NCBI GenBank assembly: GCA_009861545.1
Contig: VXME01000118.1
Coordinates: forward strand, 1-59,414
Direction: 5' to 3'
Origin: Acidobacteriota bacterium
GTDB taxonomy: Bacteria; Acidobacteriota; Vicinamibacteria; Vicinamibacterales; UBA8438
Length of the DNA: 59,414 nt
Part shown: one piece after another, positions 33,046 through 40,393 of the stretch
Layout: each line of letters begins with the position of its first letter
Position numbering within the stretch: the stretch's first letter is position 1
The notes under the pieces: model-generated
What the model saw: only the letters and a program-made list of their open reading frames with translations
Database searches by the model: none
Told to the model about the DNA's origin: nothing
Made by a program: the position numbers and the translations under genes

Positions 33046-34109
33046 CAGGCGACCTCCTCGACGCCGTGGGCGGGAATGGCGCTGTCGCCGGCGGCGGCGC
33101 GTTCGACGTGGATCCACGCCGCCTGCGTGCGGCGCAGCGCGATCAGCGCGCCGCGGATGCGGTAGGCGACCGGGTCGCCGGCGGCGCTCGCCAGCTCCGG
33201 CGTGATCGGCGTGCCGCGCACCACGCCGAGATCGAGCAGCCGGCGGCGCTGGGTGCCCTGGCAGGCGCGGGAGATGGCGGTGACGCGAACGGTCTCTCCG
33301 GCCGCCGCGTCGAGCAGCGTCGTGCGGCTGGTCTCGGCGCGTTCGCCGGGCGGCAGGTACTGGACCGTGACGTTGCCGGCGGCCACCGTGTCGATCTCCC
33401 ACTCGCGCCCGCCGCTCCGCAGCTGGACGCTGCCGTCCGTGCGCGCGACGACGTCCAGGCGGCCGCCCAGCACGAGCCCGTCGCGGATCAGGCCGTCGTA
33501 GATCTCGCGCGGCTCGTCCTCCAGGTGCAGTATCTCCACCGTTCGTCCCGGCTGGGCCGACGCCAGGCCGAGTCCCTGGTCGGGCGGCACGTCGCCGGTC
33601 GAGGTCGGGATCGGATCGCCGTGCGGATCCCAGCGGGGGTGTCCCAGCCGGGTGTCGAGCGCGTCGACCTCGTCCACCGACAGGGCGTGCTCCATCCGCT
33701 CCGCCTCATCGTGCCAGTCGCTGGCCGGGACGCCGGTCCGGTCGGCGAGGTAGCGTTCCCACATGCGGTGCGTCCGGACCAGCCGCAGCGCCGATTGCCG
33801 TCCCTCGTCGGTCACGGTCGGTCCGTCCCCGCCGGTGTGGACCAGGCGCATCGCGCCCAGGCGCGAGAGCAGCACCGCCGCGCGGGTCCGGGAGACTTCG
33901 AGGCGCCCGGCCAGGCTCTCCAGCGAGCAGACGCGGCCCGTGCGCTCGCAGGTGTAGATGTGCTTGACGGCGTCCTCCAGGAGGACGCGTTCGCTCAGTC
34001 GCAAGAGACGCCGCAGTCGCGGCGCCAGCCCGATCCGGGGCCAGAACGACACGACCGCGGCGGCTGCCGCGATGCCGAACACGATGAGCGCGAGCGCGGG
34101 GTCGGGCAT
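33045..34109 (-). CDS. Membrane-anchored DtxR-family regulator fused to FeoA domains
   Basis: This 354-aa protein combines four parts. An N-terminal hydrophobic helix (ALALIVFGIAAAAAVVSFW) comes first. A DtxR/MntR winged helix (SLESLAGRLEVSRTRAAVLL) is followed by the metal/dimer domain (LVRTHRMWERYLADRTG, WHDEAERMEHALS, PHGDPIPT). Two SH3/FeoA-like domains end the protein (about 200-270 and 285-350). The FeoA part would act on FeoB, and the DtxR part would sense iron or manganese. Overlap with feoB implies fixed stoichiometry. A membrane-tethered version is unusual. Confidence 0.85.
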   Translation of the reverse strand: MPDPALALIVFGIAAAAAVVSFWPRIGLAPRLRRLLRLSERVLLEDAVKHIYTCERTGRVCSLESLAGRLEVSRTRAAVLLSRLGAMRLVHTGGDGPTVTDEGRQSALRLVRTHRMWERYLADRTGVPASDWHDEAERMEHALSVDEVDALDTRLGHPRWDPHGDPIPTSTGDVPPDQGLGLASAQPGRTVEILHLEDEPREIYDGLIRDGLVLGGRLDVVARTDGSVQLRSGGREWEIDTVAAGNVTVQYLPPGERAETSRTTLLDAAAGETVRVTAISRACQGTQRRRLLDLGVVRGTPITPELASAAGDPVAYRIRGALIALRRTQAAWIHVERAAAGDSAIPAHGVEEVA

Positions 34110-34112
34110 GAG

Positions 34113-34126
34113 TTTGACTATTCAAA
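34113..34126. promoter_or_regulatory. Candidate metal-regulator operator TTTGA-N4-TCAAA
   Basis: A perfect inverted repeat TTTGA-CTAT-TCAAA lies 4-17 bp upstream of the DtxR-FeoA start, within a strikingly AT-rich 35-bp stretch. It could be the autoregulatory site of the fusion regulator. No Shine-Dalgarno is seen. Confidence 0.45.
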
Positions 34127-34320
34127 AAATGGATCTTGATCAGTCTAAACCACCGCGCCGTATCCGTCCAGCGGGCGCAACCGTGGGGCCGGCGGTCGGC
34201 GGCCGTTCGCGCGTTCTGCGCACGGGCGCCGAATCCCGAGCCGCCGCCTGTGGGGAATCCGTCGCCGTGCTGGTATCATCGGTGGCTGGCAGGATTCTTG
34301 TGCCACTGGAGGAGGCTCTC

Positions 34321-34788
34321 ATGCACCGCTGGACCGCCCGCTCGCTCGCGCTCGTCGCCGCTCTGGCCATCGGCCTGCCGCTCGCCGCCGGCGCCCAGGA
34401 CGACCTCGTCAAGCGTGGCGAGGCCATCGGCGATTCACCCGTCGTCGATCTGGCGGTGGCGCTGCAGTCGATCTCTTCCTACGCCGACCGCACGGTGACG
34501 CTCGAGGGGCAGGTCAACCGGGTGTGCCAGATGAAGGGCTGTTGGCTGGAGCTGGTGCCGGCCGGTGCGGACCGCGGCATCCGGGTCACCTTCAAGGGCT
34601 ACGCCTTCTTCGTGCCGACCGATTCCAGCGGGGCCAGTGCCCGCCTGGAGGGGATGTTCGAGCAGCACACCTGGTCGAAGGCGGACGCCGACCACCTGAT
34701 CGCCGAGGGCGTGGGGCTGACGCGCAACCCGGACGGGACCGCCACCGAGGTCAGCTTCGTCGCGCAGGCGGTGGAACTGCGGAAGTAG
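34321..34788 (+). CDS. Secreted DUF4920 protein
   Basis: This 155-aa protein has a signal peptide (ALVAALAIGLPLAAGAQ) and a DUF4920 domain with VTLEGQVNRVCQMKGCWLEL, where the CxxxGCW motif suggests metal or redox binding. VTFKGYAFFVPTDSSG and the conserved C-terminal FVAQAVELRK are also present. It is periplasmic, of unknown function. The start ATG 34321 follows GGAGG by five bases. It is divergent from the feo operon. Confidence 0.82.
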   Translation: MHRWTARSLALVAALAIGLPLAAGAQDDLVKRGEAIGDSPVVDLAVALQSISSYADRTVTLEGQVNRVCQMKGCWLELVPAGADRGIRVTFKGYAFFVPTDSSGASARLEGMFEQHTWSKADADHLIAEGVGLTRNPDGTATEVSFVAQAVELRK

Positions 34789-34800
34789 ACACGCCGCGCG

Positions 34801-35694
34801 TCAGCGCACGGTCACGTCGACGAAGCCCGTCGTCCAGCAGCACTGATCTCCGCCGCCGCCGTTGCCGGAGATGTCGTTGGCGGTGACCATCAAGCGGTAG
34901 TCGCCCGCCTCCGTGAAGGTGGCGAAAGTGGCGGTTTCGCCTCCGGTGAGGTCCGTGAATTCGTGGCGTCCGTTCGTGCCGTCCTCGGTGCCGTCCTCGG
35001 TTCCCGACTCGAAGATCACCTCGGCGGGTCCGCGATAGAGACGCCACGTCAGCGTCAGCGGCGGCCGCGGGCGTCCCCGCCGGCGCGGCGGCGGGGGGTT
35101 GGTCAGCGGTTCGTCGCGTGCCGACGCCCTCAGTTCGAGGGTCTCGCCGACCGACGCGGTGTAGGTGGCGGAGACTCCCATCACCGGCGGCCCCTGCAGC
35201 TCTTCACCGTCGCCCACCGTGAGCCGCGGCGGCGAATTGCCGTTCGCGCGGTTCAGGAACGGGTTGACGAAGTAGGGCGGATTCAACCAGAACGACACCT
35301 CGGAGCGCTGGTTGTTGGCGGTCAGGGTCCAGGTGAGACGCTGCTCGCCGAAGTCGGCCGGGACGTTGATGGCGAACACCCCCCACGCGCGCCGGGGCAG
35401 AAAGTGCGTCGGTTGCCCGAGATCGGGACCGCCGGGCTGAATCCGGTTGTCGGGACCGATGGGGATGTCCAGCGGGTCGTCGTTCCGGCTGAAGTATCCC
35501 AACAGGATCGTGAACGACCCGTCCGCGTTGCGGTACCAGCCCTCCACGGCCGGGAAGATCGCCTCGCCGCGGCTTCCTTCGGGCTCGAGGGGGAGCGGGG
35601 CGCGGGGCGGCTGGGCCCGCGTCGTGGCGGCTGCAAACAGGAGCGCGGCGGAGAGGGCCGTCGCGAGACCGACCCGAAACCTGTGGAGTTGCAT
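34801..35694 (-). CDS. Secreted beta-rich protein of unknown function
   Basis: This 297-aa protein starts with a signal peptide (VGLATALSAALLFAAATTRAQ). The body is beta-rich: AVEGWYRNADGSFTILLGYF, LTWTLTANNQRSEVSFWLNP and a C-terminal Ig-like segment ending GDYRLMVTANDISGNGG. A Pro/Arg-rich loop and an acidic GTEDGTEDGT repeat lie in between. I do not recognise a family. It sits 7 bp after the cytochrome c gene, the same transcript, and may be its periplasmic partner. Confidence 0.6.
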   Translation of the reverse strand: MQLHRFRVGLATALSAALLFAAATTRAQPPRAPLPLEPEGSRGEAIFPAVEGWYRNADGSFTILLGYFSRNDDPLDIPIGPDNRIQPGGPDLGQPTHFLPRRAWGVFAINVPADFGEQRLTWTLTANNQRSEVSFWLNPPYFVNPFLNRANGNSPPRLTVGDGEELQGPPVMGVSATYTASVGETLELRASARDEPLTNPPPPRRRGRPRPPLTLTWRLYRGPAEVIFESGTEDGTEDGTNGRHEFTDLTGGETATFATFTEAGDYRLMVTANDISGNGGGGDQCCWTTGFVDVTVR

Positions 35695-35701
35695 CGAGAT
35701 A

Positions 35702-37030
35702 TCAGTCGTCGTTGTCGGTCATCGCCGCGCGCGCCGCGACCTCGGCTTCGTAGTCCTCGTCGGTGAAGTAGGTGACGTTGACCCACGCGTGGGCCATCTC
35801 GTCGACCGTCCGGTCGCCGTACCCGACCCAGACGTTCGGATCCGGGTTGGCGCGGTTGGCCGCGGTGTTGTCGTGCCACGCGGTGATCTTGACGAGGGTG
35901 CCCTTCGGCAGCAGCGGCGCGGCGCCGTCCGCGTAGACGTAGGTGTTGTGCCAGTTGAAGTTGAAGTCGCCGACATGGCTGAGGACCTCGCGCCGGCCGG
36001 TGGGCAGGATGGCCTCCATCGCCATCGCCTTGCCCCGCAGGTGCATGTGCGGCTGGAAGCTCTCGATGCGCGCGGCGCGCTTCAGGGGGAAGAAGCCCTC
36101 GGTGACCGAGATGGTGTTCGGCGGGATGTCGACGCCGCCGGCTCCCATCAGGTGCAGCACCTGCCGGTGCTCCGGCTCCTCGCCCCGCGGGTAGAAGTAG
36201 ATGCCGAGCTCGACGTGATCGGTGATCTCCTCGCCCACTGCCGAGTAGTGCACGTCCCAGACGATGCGCGAGCCGGGCAGCATCAGCTTGCCGCTGCCGG
36301 GGCGCATCAACTCGCCCTGCTTGCCGACCGCCCACTCCATGAACAGCCCGGAGTTGTTCAGCGGATCGTCGGCGCCGTTCGCCGCCGCGTTCCGCAGCAG
36401 CGGATCGGTCTCCTCCTGCTCGAGGCGGGCGATGGCGTGGTGCGTGATCCTCCGGCCGGCCGTCGTGCCGGGCCGCAGCTCGATCGCCCGCACCCAGCGC
36501 GGCTCGGTCAGGCCGGTGTCGGAGACCGGCTTCCACCAGGCGTCGTTCGCCTCGGCCGGCATCGTGTAGGGCTCGGACGCGACCACCAGGTCCGGCGCTC
36601 CGAAGAGCTCCGCGAAGTACCACTTCGACGCGTCGGGCCACTCGATCGGCGGCGGCATGTCGGCCGGGTTGCCGCGCGGCGCGCCGCCGTCGACCCAGCG
36701 GACGATGGTGTCCAGCTCGGCGTCGGTCAGAGAACGGTCGTTCTTGAACTCGGAGATGCCGACCGTGCGGTCGATGTGCCAGGGCGGCATCTGGCGCGTC
36801 GACACGCGCTCCCGGATCGAGCGCGCCCACGGGCGCGATTCCTGGTAGGTCACGAGGGACATCGGCGCGATGGAGCTCGCCCGGTGGCATGCCTCGCACT
36901 TGGCCTGAAAGATCGGGGCCACGTCCTTCGTGAACGTCGGTACGCCGTCGTCTGCGGCGACAGCGGTTCCGGGAACGAGGGCCGCCGTCCCGGCAAAAAG
37001 CACCAGCATGCCCAGGATTCTGGTCCGCAT
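35702..37030 (-). CDS. Periplasmic cytochrome c with ascorbate-monooxygenase-like domain
   Basis: This 442-aa protein has a signal peptide (ILGMLVLFAGTAALVPG). A cytochrome c segment follows with CEACHRASSIAPMSLVTYQE (CxxCH at about 45). The rest resembles copper type II monooxygenase C-terminal regions: His clusters ITHHAIARLEQ, WDVHYSAVG and FQPHMHLRGKAMAME could bind copper. Many environmental bacteria carry such proteins beside quinoproteins. The start follows AAGGA. The exact oxidation carried out is unknown. Confidence 0.75.
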   Translation of the reverse strand: MRTRILGMLVLFAGTAALVPGTAVAADDGVPTFTKDVAPIFQAKCEACHRASSIAPMSLVTYQESRPWARSIRERVSTRQMPPWHIDRTVGISEFKNDRSLTDAELDTIVRWVDGGAPRGNPADMPPPIEWPDASKWYFAELFGAPDLVVASEPYTMPAEANDAWWKPVSDTGLTEPRWVRAIELRPGTTAGRRITHHAIARLEQEETDPLLRNAAANGADDPLNNSGLFMEWAVGKQGELMRPGSGKLMLPGSRIVWDVHYSAVGEEITDHVELGIYFYPRGEEPEHRQVLHLMGAGGVDIPPNTISVTEGFFPLKRAARIESFQPHMHLRGKAMAMEAILPTGRREVLSHVGDFNFNWHNTYVYADGAAPLLPKGTLVKITAWHDNTAANRANPDPNVWVGYGDRTVDEMAHAWVNVTYFTDEDYEAEVAARAAMTDNDD

Positions 37031-37096
37031 CGCATACGTCCTTTCGTTCTCTCTCCCGTGACCGCGGCGGCAGCCGCCCGACCACTCGCGGGTCAT

Positions 37097-37102
37097 TATA
37101 AT
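37097..37102 (+). promoter_or_regulatory. -10 element TATAAT
   Basis: A perfect TATAAT lies 135 bp before the cytochrome gene at 37238. No -35 match is seen at 17 bp. It would give a long leader of about 130 nt. Confidence 0.35.
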
Positions 37103-37237
37103 CGTGGGTAGCGGGTCCATGACTCGCGTGTGGGGAGCCGAGCGCTCCGGCGGTCGCAGCCGTGAGGTGGAATCCGACCGGGCCGGCGGGCGCCGGCTCC
37201 CCGATCCGTTAAGACGAACAACGAGGTCGAGACGTTC

Positions 37238-38566
37238 ATGCGCAAGACGACTTCGATCGGGGCGGCGGCAGCAATTCTCCTGGGCGTCGTCGCCGTCACG
37301 TCCGTCTGGGGTCAGCGCGGCGGCGCATACCGGGCGTCGCGCGACCACCCGGCGATCCTGTACACCAACGGCGCGGTCGACAACGCCGTCGAGGACCTGA
37401 ACCGGCGGCTCGAGGAGGGCTCGGCCGCGCTCGCCTTCGAAGGCCGGAACGGCTATCTCCGCTCGCTGCTCGACGCGCTCGACATGCCCGTGGAGTCGCA
37501 GGTGCTCGTCTTTTCCCCGACGAGCTTCCAGGAGGACTGGATCGACTTCGACAACCCGCGCGCCGTCTTCTTCCGGGACGATGTCGCGCTGGGCTGGGTC
37601 CGTGGCGCCGACGTCATCGAGATCGCCGCCCAGGATCGGCGCCAGGGAACGATTTTCTACTCGCTCGAGCAGACCCCGTCGGCCGCGCCCCGCTTCCGGC
37701 GCCGCGAGACCTGCCTCGCCTGCCACCTGTCGTGGGACACGCTCGGCGTGCCCGGCCCGCAGGTCCTCAGCATGTTCCCGATGCCGGACGATCCGAACGC
37801 CTACGCGAGCGGCCACCCCACCGACCATCGCAGCCGGCTGGAGGACCGCTGGGGCGGCTGGTACGTCACCGGGTCGCACGGCGGCGTCGCGCATATGGGC
37901 AACGTCGAGGTGGAAGCTGTCGATGACCCGCACGCGACCTTCGGCGTCGTGCCGCCGGTCATCGACTCGCTCGACGGGCGGTTCGACCTGGACGGGTTCC
38001 CGACGCCCTACAGCGACATCGTGGCGCTGATGGTGCTGGAGCACCAGGCCCATCTCACCAACCTGATCACGCGCATCGGCTGGGAGGCGCGGCGGGTGGA
38101 GCACCGCGCGGAGATGGTGGCCCCCGCGGATCGCGGCCGCTCGACCGATGACGGCCGCTTCCTGGAGATCGTCGACGAGGCGGCGGTCGAGCTGGTCGAC
38201 TACCTGCTGTTCGTCGACGAGGCGCCGCTGCCGCCGGGCGTCGCCGGCGGCTCGGGCTTCAGCGAGCTGTTCTCGGCGCGCGGTCCCCGCGATGGCCGGG
38301 GCCGGTCGCTCCGGGAGATCTCGCTCGACGGCCGCCTGTTCCGCTATCCGTGCAGCTACATGATCTACACCGAGGCGTTCGACGCGCTGCCGGAGACCGC
38401 GCTCGATGCCGTGTACCAGCGCATGTGGGCGGTGCTGTCCGGGGAGGTCGCCGAGTCGCCGTACGACCGGCTGGCGCTCGCCGACCGGCAGGCGATCGTG
38501 GAAATCTTGCGGGACACGAAGCCGGGTCTGCCGGACTACTTCGGGACGGTCACCGGTAGTCGTTGA
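37238..38566 (+). CDS. Secreted haem-c protein of unknown function
   Basis: This 442-aa protein has a signal peptide (IGAAAAILLGVVAVTSVWG) and one CxxCH (ETCLACHLSWDT, about residue 160). It also has conserved-looking stretches QVLVFSPTSFQEDWIDFDNP, GGWYVTGSHGGVAHMGN and FRYPCSYMIYTEAFDALP. It looks like the single-haem hypothetical proteins common in Acidobacteriota and Planctomycetota. It is divergent from the cytochrome/monooxygenase gene and probably part of a periplasmic electron-transfer set. Confidence 0.7.
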   Translation: MRKTTSIGAAAAILLGVVAVTSVWGQRGGAYRASRDHPAILYTNGAVDNAVEDLNRRLEEGSAALAFEGRNGYLRSLLDALDMPVESQVLVFSPTSFQEDWIDFDNPRAVFFRDDVALGWVRGADVIEIAAQDRRQGTIFYSLEQTPSAAPRFRRRETCLACHLSWDTLGVPGPQVLSMFPMPDDPNAYASGHPTDHRSRLEDRWGGWYVTGSHGGVAHMGNVEVEAVDDPHATFGVVPPVIDSLDGRFDLDGFPTPYSDIVALMVLEHQAHLTNLITRIGWEARRVEHRAEMVAPADRGRSTDDGRFLEIVDEAAVELVDYLLFVDEAPLPPGVAGGSGFSELFSARGPRDGRGRSLREISLDGRLFRYPCSYMIYTEAFDALPETALDAVYQRMWAVLSGEVAESPYDRLALADRQAIVEILRDTKPGLPDYFGTVTGSR

Positions 38567-38585
38567 TCTGGCACGGAACCTGCTT

Positions 38586-38609
38586 GAGCATGTGTCATGA
38601 CATGTGCTC
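38586..38609. other. 24-bp near-perfect palindrome
   Basis: A 24-bp dyad begins GAGCATGTG and ends ATGTGCTC; ten of twelve positions pair canonically and the other two as G-T. It lies 20 bp after the haem-c gene and 26 bp before the next ATG. It may be a bidirectional terminator stem or an operator. Confidence 0.55.
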
Positions 38610-38634
38610 TGCGATCGTTCGATAATTGAAGCAG

Positions 38635-38904
38635 ATGATCTACTGCGTGATGGGCGACGACGAAACCGAGTGGGAGGGGCTCATCCTTGAGCGTTTCTCC
38701 AACGACGACCGTCTGAAGGTCGGTCCATGCCAGTGGCTTGTCCACTCCGACGCCTCGACCAGCAAGTCCGTATGGCAACGAATCGTGGGCGAAGGCGGCC
38801 AGCCAACCGGCATGGTCTTCCCGGTCCGTGGCTACTATGGTTACCGCGACGCCACGGTCTGGGAGTGGATTGCCGCGAAGCGCACCCTGGACAATGGCGA
38901 CTGA
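38635..38904 (+). CDS. Small protein, possibly SinR/Cas2-like fold
   Basis: This 89-aa protein starts at ATG 38635 (MIYCVMGDDETEWEGLIL). WLVHSDASTSKSVWQRI, MVFPVRGYYGYRDATVW and the ending EWIAAK recall the small ferredoxin-like SinR proteins related to Cas2, but the resemblance is loose. The stop lies 8 bp inside the next gene's start region, so the two genes are coupled. Function is unknown. Confidence 0.5.
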   Translation: MIYCVMGDDETEWEGLILERFSNDDRLKVGPCQWLVHSDASTSKSVWQRIVGEGGQPTGMVFPVRGYYGYRDATVWEWIAAKRTLDNGD

Positions 38905-39266
38905 ACGAATCGTCCGCGACAGGCCAGGCGGGCAAGAACCAGTCAAGAGCACGCCCGAGAACTACCCGATTGCCACGCCACCGGGCTTGCAGGCCGCCGA
39001 CCACAGTTGGGTCTTGCAGACCACCATGGAGTTGCAGAAGTCAGTTGGAGCGCTCACGCAGGCGGTGGCCACCCTGGCCGAGCAGGTCAAGGACCAAGGG
39101 GTCAAGCTCGATGCGATGCGTCACGAAGTGACGGCGGCGCCGCGCATCCATCAAGACGGCTGGATGGCTGCTTGGCGGGGTCGCAGCCATCATCGCGTGG
39201 TTGCTGTACCGTCTTCCGCCGGTCGTCACCGCGGTCTTGGAGACTATTCGAGCCGGTCAGGGGTAA
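38894..39266 (+). pseudogene. Small coiled-coil/one-TM protein, frameshifted
   Basis: The first frame, from ATG 38894, gives STPENYPIATPPGLQAADH and a heptad-rich helix (VGALTQAVATLAEQVKDQG), then turns into low-complexity text. In the next frame, from about 39150, the sequence is GWLLGGVAAIIAWLLYRLPP and ends ETIRAGQG at TAA 39264-39266, an obvious transmembrane helix. A one-base gain or two-base loss between about 39132 and 39152 separates them. The intact protein would be about 123 aa. It may be a natural mutation or a sequence error. Confidence 0.65.
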
Positions 39267-39320
39267 ACGGCGGTTGCCCTGTCGTGGAGGTGAAGCGACA
39301 GGTGTCCACGTAGGACACCT

Positions 39321-39842
39321 TCAGCGGAACCAGCCCCTCTTCTGGGGGGTGCTGAAGTACTCCTCAAGCGGTGGAAGGCAAGAATCCACCGCCCTCGACA
39401 TTTCCAGCAGCGCGTTGCATGCCTCCGAGACGTCGAGATCTTCGAACGGACGAAGGTACCCCAGAAACAGGGCGTTGTCCTCGTCGATCCTGAACCTGCA
39501 CCATGCCATTTCGTTCTGCCATCGGAGCAGTTGAAAGAGCAGGTTCTCGTCCTCTTGGTGGGCCGGCGTGAGGTCAGCGATGTGTCGAGTGATGAGGAAA
39601 TGCTCGCCGACGCCAGCGAGGAATCCGTTTTCGGAAACGGTCAGTACGTTCCACCACCAGCCGTCGGCCGCGACCTCTTCGTTGCGCTGGACCGGCAACT
39701 CAGCCAGCTCTGCCGCGGCTTCGAAGAGTTGCGGTGGACTGAGCGATTGCTCGAGTTCAGCCAGCTGTTCGTCGGTGGGAATCTCAACTTGCCCGGTGCG
39801 ATGCAACTTGGAGAATTCCAGAAAGTACTCGAGGACCTGCAC
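39321..39842 (-). CDS. Hypothetical protein downstream of the trypsin-like protease
   Basis: This 173-aa acidic protein starts at GTG 39842 (MQVLEYFLEFSKLHRTG), 18 bp after the protease stop. It has no signal or membrane segment. Alternating strands and helices (WWWNVLTVSENGFLAGVGEH, NEMAWCRFRIDEDNALFLGY) are faintly like YbjN or secretion-chaperone folds, but I cannot assign a family. Co-transcription with the protease suggests a substrate, regulator or inhibitor. Confidence 0.55.
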   Translation of the reverse strand: MQVLEYFLEFSKLHRTGQVEIPTDEQLAELEQSLSPPQLFEAAAELAELPVQRNEEVAADGWWWNVLTVSENGFLAGVGEHFLITRHIADLTPAHQEDENLLFQLLRWQNEMAWCRFRIDEDNALFLGYLRPFEDLDVSEACNALLEMSRAVDSCLPPLEEYFSTPQKRGWFR

Positions 39843-39860
39843 GCCGGGAATGGCGAACCC

Positions 39861-40370
39861 CTACCCTTGCGAGTCGGTTCGAATCTGCCAGGTGTTGATG
39901 CCAACGAGGTTGCCCTGCGCGTCGAGCAGTGGCCCACCGCTGTTGCCCGGGTTGATGGCAACGTCGGTTTGTACGAAACGACCGTCGGGCGTACGGCGAC
40001 TCGCTTCGCTCACGATGCCTCTCGTAGATGTGAAGTGCAGCCCGCGCGGATGTCCGATGGCCAGGACCTCGTCCCCGGCATCGTAGCCGTGGGCCAGGCG
40101 GTCCTCCAGCGGAAAGTACTGCCGCGTGTGTATGGCGGCTCTCACGATGGCTAGGTCGGCCTGTTCATGGCGGTGGACCATGACACCCTTGGCGCGGGTA
40201 CCGTCATGGAGCGAGATCAGGAGCGTTCCCTTCTCGTCGACCACGTGTGCGTTCGTAACGATCAAGCCGTCGGCAGAAACGAGCAGACCGGATCCCAGAT
40301 GATTGACTCCCTCGATGATGGGTACGTGGTTGCGGCACTCATGGATGACCGGCTTCCAATCGGCAGACAT
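39861..40370 (-). CDS. Cytosolic trypsin-like serine protease without PDZ
   Basis: This 169-aa protein is a bare HtrA-type protease domain. The triad is His in LIVTNAHVVD, Asp in HEQADLAIVRA and Ser in NPGNSGGPLLDAQG. It has no signal peptide, no membrane anchor and no PDZ domain, so it would act inside the cell, unlike DegP. Stand-alone trypsin domains often occur in multi-domain conflict or signalling systems. It forms a two-gene operon with the hypothetical protein downstream. Confidence 0.82.
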   Translation of the reverse strand: MSADWKPVIHECRNHVPIIEGVNHLGSGLLVSADGLIVTNAHVVDEKGTLLISLHDGTRAKGVMVHRHEQADLAIVRAAIHTRQYFPLEDRLAHGYDAGDEVLAIGHPRGLHFTSTRGIVSEASRRTPDGRFVQTDVAINPGNSGGPLLDAQGNLVGINTWQIRTDSQG

Positions 40371-40393
40371 GGCATGACTTCCTGTGTTCGCCG

